The notes below the pieces were generated by a model. It had not been told where the DNA came from and made no database searches. It was given only the letters and a program-made list of their open reading frames with translations. Of a stretch of 5,204 nt of DNA, positions 1-5,204 are shown piece by piece. A program made the translations under genes and the position numbers. Source of the DNA: Alphaproteobacteria bacterium (lineage in GTDB: Bacteria; Pseudomonadota; Alphaproteobacteria; Rhodospirillales; Rhodospirillaceae); assembly GCA_015228695.1 (NCBI GenBank), contig JADGDA010000193.1, positions 1-5,204 of the forward strand. The letters run 5' to 3'. How positions within the stretch are numbered: the stretch's first letter is position 1; the number at the start of each line of letters is the position of its first letter.

Positions 1-63
1 ACCTTCATCACCATGATCTACCTCATCGCCGCCCCCATCGACCTCATCATCAAATCCACTTGA
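1..63 (+). CDS. C-terminal end of an unidentified, probably membrane, protein
   Basis: Frame 1 is open from the left edge to a TGA at 61-63 and gives 20 residues ending in APIDLIIKST. Seventeen of the 20 codons end in C and one in G, which is the third-position bias of a real high-GC gene; the alternative frames do not show it. The peptide is very hydrophobic (rich in Ile and Leu with one Asp and one Lys near the end), so it is probably the last transmembrane or amphipathic helix of a membrane protein that starts left of the window. The family cannot be recognised from so short a tail. It points towards the SNF2 remnant and away from the signalling operon, so it is probably unrelated to either. 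Confidence 0.6.
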   Translation, partial: TFITMIYLIAAPIDLIIKST

Positions 64-307
64 AACGTCGAGGAGCCTTTTTTTGTGACCCCGGTCGCCC
101 CCTGTTCCTCCTCAGAACTCTGTCGGCCGCAGGAATCCCCATTTTCTGGCCATGTGGGCGGATTTGCGGTAAGGGGGGCACAGAGAGTTAGCACCATCCC
201 CTTCCCTTTACGGGCCGGGATTGGCCGCGAATCGAGGCTCTTGGTGGGAAGCGCGGTGTCAGCAAACCTTGTGGGTCGTTGGGACTCGCAGGCGATGATC
301 GGACCGC
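64..307. other. Gene-poor spacer between two convergent genes
   Basis: This stretch lies between the stop of the left-edge CDS and the stop of the SNF2 remnant, which converge on it. I see no open frame here with convincing codon bias and no tRNA or CRISPR structure. A run of seven T at 78-84 follows the left gene, but no GC-rich stem precedes it, so I do not call a terminator. A small inverted repeat, CCGCT/AGCGG with a 6-base loop at 303-318, spans the stop codon of the SNF2 remnant and lacks a U-tract. The region could hold further decayed insertion-sequence DNA, but I cannot identify any. Confidence 0.5.
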
Positions 308-555
308 TTACCCCAGCGGCTGAAACAGCAGATCAAGGTCCGCAGCCTCGAATCCAGCCGTTCCGGCACGATCTGGATAGAACAGGCCATCGGCGAGAGC
401 GCGCTTGCGATCCTGCAATTCCAGCATCTTTTCCTCGATGGTGCATCGACGATCAACTTGTAGACGAACACCGGCTTGTCCTGGCCGATGCGGTGCGCCC
501 GGTCGGTGGCCTGGTTCTCCACCGCCGGGTTCCACCAGGGATCATAGTGGATCAC
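308..555 (-). pseudogene. SNF2-family helicase, C-terminal remnant with frameshift
   Basis: Read on the minus strand, the first frame gives VIHYDPWWNPAVENQATDR followed by AHRIGQDKPVFVYKLIVD. This is the hallmark end of the SNF2/Swi2 helicase C-terminal lobe (motif V and motif VI; the Arg residues of DRAHRIGQ take part in ATP hydrolysis). The frame then breaks: the expected continuation TIEEKMLELQDRKRALADGL lies in another frame and ends at a TAA at 310-308. One missing G near 444, in what was probably GATGGCACC, explains the shift. Only about 80 codons of a protein that is usually 900-1,100 residues remain. The 5' part was replaced at ~555 by an IS66 transposase fragment. The gene is therefore both truncated and frameshifted and cannot make a working DNA translocase. 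Confidence 0.9.
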
Positions 556-701
556 CGTTTCTTGAGGCGAGCATTCTCCTCCGTCAGCCCAGCCACCTGC
601 GCCTCAAGCGTCGCCACCGTGCCAAGAAGATCGATCACCAACTGCCGCAACTCGTCGGCGGAGAGCTTATCCAGGTCAGGCGAAGGCGATGCGGTTGTCA
701 T
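552..701 (-). pseudogene. IS66-family transposase, N-terminal fragment
   Basis: An ATG at 701-699 opens a 49-codon frame that ends at TGA 554-552. The protein contains DLDKLSADELRQLVIDLLG followed by a Leu/Glu/Ala-rich heptad stretch ending EENARLKKR. This matches the N-terminal leucine-zipper segment that precedes the zinc-finger and DDE domains in IS66 TnpC-type transposases. The normal protein would run on for several hundred residues; here it stops where the sequence becomes the SNF2 helicase at ~555-562. The join looks like a deletion or IS-mediated recombination, since the two coding regions abut without spacer. The ~100 bp upstream (702-805) may be the leader and end of this element, but I could not recognise a terminal repeat there. 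Confidence 0.72.
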
Positions 702-805
702 GCCCCCATGGATTCAGAAAAAACGGGAAATTGGAATCCCCTATCTTCTGTCAAACCCCATTTTGTTGCAGCCCTACCCTGCTGCCACCAGTTTTTGAGA
801 ATTCA

Positions 806-1597
806 CATTATTCCGACCTGGCCATCGAAACCGGGGTGATGCTGCGTCTTGCCTTTGGTCGGCCATGGCGACAGACGGAGGGGCTGTTGCGCTCCGTGGC
901 CATGTTGCTGAACCTGCCCATTGATGTCCCCGACCACACCCCCCTGTCGCGCCGAGGCGCCGCCTTGTCTTTGGCCACGGCCTTGTCCAAGGCGGCAACT
1001 CCCGTCACCGTGGTGGTCGACAGCACCGGGTTGAAGGTCTTTGGTGCCGGGGAATGGCATGTGGCCAAGCATGGCGGACGGGACCGGCGGACCTGGCGAA
1101 AGCGGCACTTGGCCATTGATCCGGATACCGGCGAAATCCTGGCCTCGGCCCTGACTGGCACCGAGGAAGGCGACGCTTCTCTGGTCATCCCCCTTTTGGA
1201 TCAGATCGACGCGCCGGTGACCACGTTCATGGCCGACGGAGCCTATGATGGCGATCCCATCTACCGGGCCGTCGCCGACCGGGCACCGGGTGCCGCCGTG
1301 ATCATCCCGCCCCGCAAGACCGCAGTATCCAGCCAAGCGGGCACCACCGGCAATTCATCGCCTCGTGACCGTCATATCGAGATGATTGCCGCCAAGGGGC
1401 GAATGGGTTGGCAGAAGGAGGTCGGCTACGGCCGCCGCGCCCTCGTCGAAACATCCATGATGCGTTACAAGGCCGTCATCGGACGAACGCTCCGAGCCCG
1501 GACTCTGTCTACGCAAAAGGTCGAGGCCAGGATCGGATGCAAGGTCCTCAACCGCATGACCACTCTTGGAATGCCGGTGTCCAGGAAGATCGCCTAA
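806..1597 (+). pseudogene. IS5/IS903-type DDE transposase, 5'-truncated
   Basis: The frame encodes the C-terminal ~262 residues of an IS5-family DDE transposase. The catalytic residues are visible: Asp in VVVDSTGLKVFG, Asp in MADGAYDGD and Glu in ALVETSMMRYK. The family segments YSDLAIETGVMLRL (target and oligomer region) and RKRHLAIDPDTGE are also present, and the C-terminus (MTTLGMPVSRKIA, TAA at 1595-1597) resembles the IS903 C-terminus. About 50 N-terminal residues of an expected ~310 are missing. The open frame can be extended left to an ATG at 689, but that extension runs antisense through the IS66 fragment and is not transposase. The first internal ATG is at 839. The DDE core looks undamaged, so the truncation was probably recent. 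Confidence 0.85.
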
Positions 1598-1628
1598 CCA
1601 GGGAACGTGGCCGAAATCCGCCAGTTTT

Positions 1629-1647
1629 CGATTTGTGCACCAACGCC
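1629..1647 (-). repeat. Right terminal inverted repeat of the IS903-like element
   Basis: On the minus strand this reads GGCGTTGGTGCACAAATCG, the conserved form of IS903/IS5-group ends, and lies 31 bp after the transposase stop. It defines the outer boundary of the IS at 1647. The adjoining bases 1648-1656 (acggcatag) should be one copy of the 9-bp target duplication usual for this subgroup; the partner copy went with the left end, so it cannot be confirmed. Confidence 0.7.
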
Positions 1648-2330
1648 ACGGCATAGTCCTCCACGTCCTTCTTGGCAGACTCGATCTCCGAGGTCAGGCT
1701 GCCGATATAGGTGTCGAACACCAGTTGGGTGTCGAACAAAATAAGCTTCACCAGGGAGCCGCGAGCACCCAGGCAGGGCGCACAGATACCCGAAGGGGCC
1801 ATGCCCTGGGTGATGTGCTTGCTGAGGATGGTCTGCAACAGTTGGACTGCCGATACGTATAGTTTCGGCGTGACGCCAATCCGTTTGTGGACTTTGCCGA
1901 CTCTCAACCGCTTGTTCACATACTCGGCATCGTAATAGCCCTCGAACAGCTCCATGATATAACGGCGCATGGAGGCCTGAAGGCGGCTTAATGCTTCGCT
2001 CAATTCGCGCTACGTAGGCATGGTCAGGATTTCTAACCGTTTGGAACAACCTCAAACCCTCGGAAATCCTGGCCATGCCTACGTAGCGCGAATTGAGCCT
2101 GATGTTTCCTTGTCGCCGATCACAAGGGAAACCTCCGGCTGGGCGATCTGGAATGCGTAAAACTCCTCGACGATCGCGTCCAGATTCGCGGCGATCACAT
2201 CTTTGCAAGCTGTCAGGTTGGCGACATCGGCGTCGGTGAAATCGAACAAGCGCTTGCGGACCTCGATTTCCCGATCCGCAATGCGCATCTGCTCCAGCAA
2301 GGTCTGGGCCGTGATGTTCGATGGAGTCAT
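1648..2330 (-). pseudogene. Protoglobin / globin-coupled heme sensor, doubly interrupted
   Basis: Starts at ATG 2330-2328, overlapping the HD-GYP stop (ATGA). Residues 1-75 (to GDKE) form the N-terminal half of a sensor globin, with the FY pair at 57-58 giving a candidate distal Tyr. After a palindromic insertion containing in-frame stops (first TAG 2081-2079), the same frame resumes at ~2003-1997: LSRLQASMRRYI, then RLRVGKVHKRIG, whose His (codon 1889-1887, about residue 111 in the healed protein) fits the proximal heme ligand. The globin ends with LVKLILFDTQLVFDTYIGSL and a charged helix. That helix normally leads to an output domain (GGDEF, kinase or chemotaxis), but the IS at 1647 cuts it off, so the output domain is unknown. 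The healed globin would bind O2, NO or CO through heme in the cytoplasm. A CAPC motif lies in the second half. A truncated, non-heme-binding 83-residue product is the only obvious translation. Confidence 0.85.
1998..2098. repeat. 101-bp palindromic element (MITE-like) inside the globin gene
   Basis: Arms 1998-2033 and 2063-2098 are reverse complements over 36 bp with a single mismatch (2024 T against 2072 G). The 29-bp centre carries a smaller inverted repeat (GTTTG at 2039-2043, CAAAC at 2053-2057), so the whole unit can fold into one long hairpin. Complementarity stops sharply at both ends. The flanks 1989-1997 (TAATGCTTC) and 2100-2108 (TGATGTTTC) match at 7 of 9 positions, suggesting an old 9-bp target duplication. 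Element plus duplication is 111 bp, so the globin frame is kept, but that frame meets TAG, TGA and TAG. No transposase is encoded, so it would have to be moved in trans. It could also be a clustered palindromic repeat family of the host. Confidence 0.85.
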
Positions 2331-3412
2331 GTCTCTTTCTCCTCGTTGATGGCGCGGGAAATTTCCTGAAACTCGGTTTCAAGCGCAAGGAAGGCATCCA
2401 CGATCTCCGGGTCGAAATGCTTGCCGCGGCCATCGACGATCAGAGCCTTGGCCGCCTCATGGGTGAACGGCTTCTTGTAAGGACGGGCACTGGTCAGAGC
2501 ATCGTACACGTCCGCGACCGCCATCAGCCGACCGGAGAGAGGGATCGCATCTCCCGACAATCCGTAGGGATAACCGCTACCGTCCCATTTTTCGTGATGG
2601 GTCAGGCTAATCTCGCATGCGTAGCGCAGGAATGAATTCGTCCCAAAATATTCTTCGGTTTCGTTCAGTGTTTTCCATCCTATGACGGCGTGTTGCTTCA
2701 TTTCCTCGAATTCCTCGGCGGTCAGCTTGCCGGGTTTCAGCAGAATGTGGTCCGGGATGCCCACTTTGCCGATATCGTGCAGGGGAGCCGACTTGAACAG
2801 CAAGTCGATGTTGGCCGGGGTCAAAGCAGCAGCATGTCGGGGAGAGGCGCTCAAATACTGCGCCAACACCGTCACGAAGTGCTGTGTGCGCATGATGTGG
2901 GCGCCGGTCTCCGGGTCGCGGGTTTCCGCCAGATTGGCGACGGTGAAGATGGTGGCGTCCTGGGTTCGTGACAACTCTTGTGTGCGTTCCTCTACCAACC
3001 GTTCCAGATCATCCCGATATTCTTTGATTTCCAGATGGGTCCGCACCCGCGCCCGCACCAGTTCGGGCTGGAAGGGCTTGTTGATGTAGTCCACTCCCCC
3101 CACGGCAAACCCGCGCTGCTCGTCCGCGCTCTCGCTCAAAGCGGTCACGAACACCACGGGGATACCCTTGGTCACGGGGTTGGCTTTGAGTTGCAGACAG
3201 ACGTCGAATCCGTCCATGCCTGGCATCATGACGTCGAGCAGGATCAAATCCGGCGGCTGGGATTCGGCGATCTTCAAAGCCATTGCCCCAGTTGCGGCCC
3301 TTTTCAGGGTGTAGTCCGGAACCAGAATGGATTTGATGACGTCCAGATTCTCCGGGGCATCGTCCACAGCCAGAATGGTCTTCTTTTTCTCTTTCTCTGC
3401 GCCTGGATTCAT
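2327..3412 (-). CDS. Response regulator with HD-GYP c-di-GMP phosphodiesterase domain
   Basis: A 361-residue cytoplasmic protein of RpfG-like architecture. Residues 12-126 are a receiver: acidic pair D17-D18, phospho-acceptor D60 (LILLDVMMPGMDG), T90 and K112. A charged helix (130-152) links it to an HD-GYP domain (~153-350). Visible signature residues are ETGAHIMRTQ (168-177), H212-D213 in PLHDIGKVGIPD, H241, H272-H273, GYP at 280-282, and D301/D304 in ADVYDALTSARPYKK. All metal- and substrate-binding positions I can judge are present, so activity in hydrolysing cyclic di-GMP is expected, controlled by phosphorylation of D60. It starts inside the stop of the upstream kinase gene (ATGA) with GGAG at 3425-3422 as ribosome site, and its own stop overlaps the globin start. 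Its receiver is a close duplicate of that kinase's receiver. No DNA-binding domain is present. Confidence 0.95.
   Translation of the reverse strand: MNPGAEKEKKKTILAVDDAPENLDVIKSILVPDYTLKRAATGAMALKIAESQPPDLILLDVMMPGMDGFDVCLQLKANPVTKGIPVVFVTALSESADEQRGFAVGGVDYINKPFQPELVRARVRTHLEIKEYRDDLERLVEERTQELSRTQDATIFTVANLAETRDPETGAHIMRTQHFVTVLAQYLSASPRHAAALTPANIDLLFKSAPLHDIGKVGIPDHILLKPGKLTAEEFEEMKQHAVIGWKTLNETEEYFGTNSFLRYACEISLTHHEKWDGSGYPYGLSGDAIPLSGRLMAVADVYDALTSARPYKKPFTHEAAKALIVDGRGKHFDPEIVDAFLALETEFQEISRAINEEKET
2339..2344 (-). promoter_or_regulatory. Ribosome binding site of the globin gene
   Basis: GAGGAG lies 8 bases before the ATG at 2330-2328, within the last codons of the HD-GYP gene. Together with the 4-base ATGA overlap it supports this start and suggests translational coupling. 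Confidence 0.65.
3041..3376 (-). repeat. Receiver-domain duplicate, copy in the HD-GYP gene
   Basis: This stretch and 4162-4497 align without gaps at a constant offset of 1,121 bases. In the 60 bases I compared by eye (3241-3300 against 4362-4421), 48 match, beginning with 21 identical in a row. This copy keeps all receiver active-site residues. Direct repeats of this length are possible substrates for recombination that would fuse the two genes. Confidence 0.85.
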
Positions 3413-4527
3413 ACGATAAAACTCCGGCTTAAGGTTACCCGCAGGCAGGTCCGCCCTGGAACCGACGTGTCCAGGGCGATGGAGCCTTTCTGGGTCCGGG
3501 CGATCAGCATGGCCGAGTAGGTGCCGAGGCCGGTGCCTTCCCTTTTGCCTGCGGTCACGAACTTTTCAAAGAAGTGCGCACGGATCGCCTCCGGGACTTC
3601 TCCGCCATTATCGATGGAAACCACGATGGCGGGACCAAGGTCGAACGAGATGGAAAGCCGGTCCCCGTGGGGAGAGGCCTCGATGGCGTTCTTGCACAGG
3701 TTCGAAAACATCGAGTGGCAAAGCAGCGGCTCCGCCAGGGCTTCCACCTGCTGGTTGTCGGCGGTCTCGCGGCCATCGACCAACAGGCTGAGGTGCACCT
3801 TTTTTGCTGAAACCGCCGATGCCAGTTCAGTGATAACGCCGCGCATGACCGCAAGAAGGTCGATCCTTTCCGGCTTGAACTCGTAAATCCCGTTTTCCAT
3901 CTTGAAGATGTCAAGCGAGCGGTTGATCATCTCCAGCATCCGGTATCCTGAATCCTCTATGATCTTGATAAGCTCGCGCTGCTTGTCCGAAAGCCCGTCC
4001 TGCGTCAGCAAGAACTGCGGCGTTCCGATGATGACGTTCAACGGGCCTTTCAGGTCGTGGCGCGTGATGTGTTCGACGTCCTCACGCAGGCGTGCGGCAT
4101 CGATCAACGCCTTGTTCTGCTCGGCAAGCTGCCTGACCCCGTCCGCCATGGCGATATGGGTGCGGACGCGCGCGCGGAGGATCGGGGGCCGGAGAGGCTT
4201 AGCGATATAATCGACCGCCCCCATGTCCAGACCCAGGGCTTCGTCCTCCGTCTGGCTCATCGCCGTGACGAAGATCACCGGGATATCGCGGGTGGCCTTG
4301 CTTTCCTTGAGCTTGCGGCAGACCTCGTAGCCATCCATGTCCGGCATCATGATGTCGAGAAGGATCAAATCCGGCGGCTGGGTCTCCGCGATCTTCAACG
4401 CCACGGAGCCGCTGGCGGCTCTTTTGACGGTGTATTCCGGGACCAGGATGGATTTGATCACGTCCAGGTTCTCCGGGGCATCGTCCACCGCCAGAATGAC
4501 CCCCTTGCGTCCCTGTTCGTCCTCCAT
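3409..4527 (-). CDS. Soluble receiver-histidine kinase (REC-HisKA-HATPase)
   Basis: A 372-residue protein without signal peptide or membrane segment. Residues 10-124 are a receiver (D15-D16, phospho-acceptor D58, T88, K110). A short helix leads to a dimerisation domain with the H-box RHDLKGPL (phosphorylatable H157). An HATPase domain follows: N-box with N276 and N280 (SNLCKNAIEAS), G1-type DNGG at 306-309, FFEKF at 319-323 and the G2 loop GTGLGTYSA at 331-339. With a receiver in place of a sensor domain, it probably takes its signal from another kinase, most simply the hybrid kinase/Hpt gene just upstream. Two starts compete: ATG 4527-4525 (TGATG, 1-base overlap with the upstream stop) and GTG 4530-4528 (4-base overlap). 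GGGGAA at 4542-4537 could serve either. I chose ATG as the stronger codon. It overlaps the HD-GYP gene downstream by 4 bases. Confidence 0.93.
   Translation of the reverse strand: MEDEQGRKGVILAVDDAPENLDVIKSILVPEYTVKRAASGSVALKIAETQPPDLILLDIMMPDMDGYEVCRKLKESKATRDIPVIFVTAMSQTEDEALGLDMGAVDYIAKPLRPPILRARVRTHIAMADGVRQLAEQNKALIDAARLREDVEHITRHDLKGPLNVIIGTPQFLLTQDGLSDKQRELIKIIEDSGYRMLEMINRSLDIFKMENGIYEFKPERIDLLAVMRGVITELASAVSAKKVHLSLLVDGRETADNQQVEALAEPLLCHSMFSNLCKNAIEASPHGDRLSISFDLGPAIVVSIDNGGEVPEAIRAHFFEKFVTAGKREGTGLGTYSAMLIARTQKGSIALDTSVPGRTCLRVTLSRSFIV
3422..3425 (-). promoter_or_regulatory. Ribosome binding site of the HD-GYP gene
   Basis: GGAG lies 9 bases before ATG 3412-3410, inside the 3' end of the kinase gene. 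It supports the chosen start, which overlaps the kinase TGA at 3411-3409. Confidence 0.5.
4162..4497 (-). repeat. Receiver-domain duplicate, copy in the receiver-kinase gene
   Basis: Partner of 3041-3376. The encoded receivers begin identically from ILAVDDAPENLDVIKSILVP and then diverge gradually, most strongly after the conserved Lys-Pro (KPLRPPILR here, KPFQPELVR in the other). That is the face around alpha4-beta5-alpha5 where receivers usually pair with partners. Confidence 0.85.
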
Positions 4528-5204
4528 CACGCAAGCTTCCCCATCAGAGAATCGAGAGTTACGACCGCGCCGTCAAAATCATCCCGCGTCAGTTGGCCTT
4601 GCACCACCTTGAGAGATGCGAGTACGGCCGGGTCGGAAACCTGCCCCAGAATATCGGACAGAAGATCCTCCGCCTCCGAATCATATTGCGTCAGCAAGTC
4701 GCGCAGTTTGTGCAGGCCGGGCAGGACGTCCGCGAAGCTCGACGTGCCGGAGGCCGCCGGGGAAGGCTGTTGCCGGACGGTGCGGATGGTCGCAATGACC
4801 CGCTCCAGTTCCTGGGCGGCGGAGGTCATCAGATCTTCAAGTTTCTCTGTCTTGCCTTCTTTCAGAACGGCTTCCAGAGCATGGCCCACCTGCTGGAGTG
4901 AAGCCGCGCTGATGTTGCCGGCCACGCCTTTCAGCGTATGGGCAAGGCGTGTCGCCGTCTCGGTGTCGCCGCGTTCCACCGCTTTACGGATTTCGGCCAC
5001 CGTATTTTCCTGATTGTCCGCGAACTTGCTGAGAAGGCGCAGGTAGGCCCCGACATTCCCCGTCATCCGGGCAATTCCGTCGGCCGTATCGATCCCCGGC
5101 ATTTCGGGTAGGACGGTCGTGGCCCCACCTGGGGCCTCATCCGGGGCCTCCGCAGCCGATTCCGGCAGGTTGCGGTTGCCGGGCGGGATCCATCGCAGCA
5201 AAGC
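4527..5204 (-). CDS. Hybrid histidine kinase, C-terminal part with Hpt domain (partial)
   Basis: The frame is open to the right edge, and its first visible residues, ALLRWIPPG, are the linker that typically follows the last receiver of BarA-like hybrid kinases, so I treat it as the end of a larger protein and do not start it at the near-edge TTG (5201). About 225 residues are visible. After an Ala/Pro/Glu-rich linker, an Hpt domain begins near PGIDTADGIARMTGN. The phosphotransfer histidine lies in RLAHTLKGVAGNI (codon 4940-4938). A second helical C-terminal segment ends FDGAVVTLDSLMGKLA, a tail also seen after Hpt domains. It passes phosphate between aspartates of receivers. The stop TGA 4529-4527 overlaps the start of the receiver-kinase gene. 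Its kinase and sensor domains lie outside the window, so its signal is unknown. Confidence 0.88.
   Translation of the reverse strand, partial: ALLRWIPPGNRNLPESAAEAPDEAPGGATTVLPEMPGIDTADGIARMTGNVGAYLRLLSKFADNQENTVAEIRKAVERGDTETATRLAHTLKGVAGNISAASLQQVGHALEAVLKEGKTEKLEDLMTSAAQELERVIATIRTVRQQPSPAASGTSSFADVLPGLHKLRDLLTQYDSEAEDLLSDILGQVSDPAVLASLKVVQGQLTRDDFDGAVVTLDSLMGKLA

Larger units (their letters stand above)
806..1647 (+). mobile_element. IS5-family (IS903-like) insertion sequence, left end lost
   Basis: The element consists of a transposase reading frame and a right terminal repeat at 1629-1647. The repeat, read inward, is GGCGTTGGTGCACAAATCG and resembles the IS903 end, GGCTTTGTTGAATAAATCG as I remember it. 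No matching left repeat is present: homology to IS903-type transposases begins abruptly at about 809 (the YSDLAIET segment), which is about residue 51 of IS903 transposase. The left terminal repeat, promoter and first ~50 codons are therefore missing. The left breakpoint (~800-809) is estimated from protein similarity only. The right end sits inside the globin gene. Without a left end the element cannot transpose by itself. Confidence 0.8.

Noticed and set aside
70..90. T-tract after the left-edge gene as a rho-independent terminator
   Set aside because: No GC-rich inverted repeat lies directly before the seven T residues.
726..754. TTGACA-like -35 box on the minus strand ahead of the IS66 fragment
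   Set aside because: At 17-18 bp spacing the -10 position reads ATTTCC or TTTCCC, a poor match, so I cannot support a promoter.
85..798. Long plus-strand open frame of 237 codons
   Set aside because: It runs antisense to the SNF2 remnant and the IS66 fragment, whose protein similarity is clear; its own product is Arg/Pro/Ser-rich and resembles nothing I know.
1998..2098. The palindrome as a transcription terminator or attenuator
   Set aside because: It has no U-tract on either side and sits inside a reading frame that continues beyond it; the flanking near-repeats fit an insertion better.
1594..2433. Minus-strand open frame of 279 codons crossing the globin gene and the palindrome
   Set aside because: It is out of frame with the globin and HD-GYP genes and lacks their protein similarity. 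Only its passage through the palindrome is kept as an observation.
4057..5013. Plus-strand open frame of 318 codons
   Set aside because: It is antisense to the receiver-kinase and Hpt genes, both of which have unmistakable domain motifs; high GC lengthens antisense frames.
1..5204. CRISPR array, tRNA, rRNA or phage attachment site
   Set aside because: I saw no spaced direct repeats, cloverleaf-like sequence or rRNA-like conserved stretch on either strand.

Overview
The window looks like a piece of a high-GC alphaproteobacterial chromosome. A Magnetospirillum- or Rhodospirillum-like host is my best guess, inferred from codon usage (strong C/G third positions), the IS types and the abundance of HD-GYP/receiver proteins. 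No marker gene fixes the taxon.

Left half (1-1647): a scrapyard of broken genes. It opens with the last 20 codons of a plus-strand, probably membrane, protein (1-63). A 244-bp stretch with no recognisable gene follows (64-307). Next, on the minus strand, is the 3' end of a SNF2-family helicase gene carrying a 1-bp frameshift. It is joined directly to the first ~47 codons of an IS66-type transposase. That is followed on the plus strand by an IS5-family (IS903-like) transposase that has lost its left end but keeps its right terminal repeat at 1629-1647. At least two rearrangements are therefore stacked here.

Right half (1648-5204): a signalling operon on the minus strand, read right to left. 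It contains (i) the C-terminus of a large hybrid histidine kinase (receiver-to-Hpt linker plus Hpt domain, running off the right edge), (ii) a soluble receiver-histidine kinase, (iii) a receiver-HD-GYP cyclic-di-GMP phosphodiesterase and (iv) a protoglobin heme sensor. Each stop overlaps the next start by 1-4 bases, so the four genes are almost certainly co-transcribed and translationally coupled. The receivers of genes ii and iii are recent duplicates. The likely logic is a multistep phosphorelay feeding two receivers, one of which controls c-di-GMP breakdown, with an oxygen/NO-sensing globin as the partner or input.

The globin gene is destroyed twice. A 101-bp near-perfect palindrome (1998-2098, 36-bp arms) flanked by a degenerate 9-bp direct repeat puts stop codons in its middle, and the IS903-like element cuts off its C-terminal output region at 1647/1648. 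The palindrome is the least explained object in the window and the best candidate for an undescribed repeat family.
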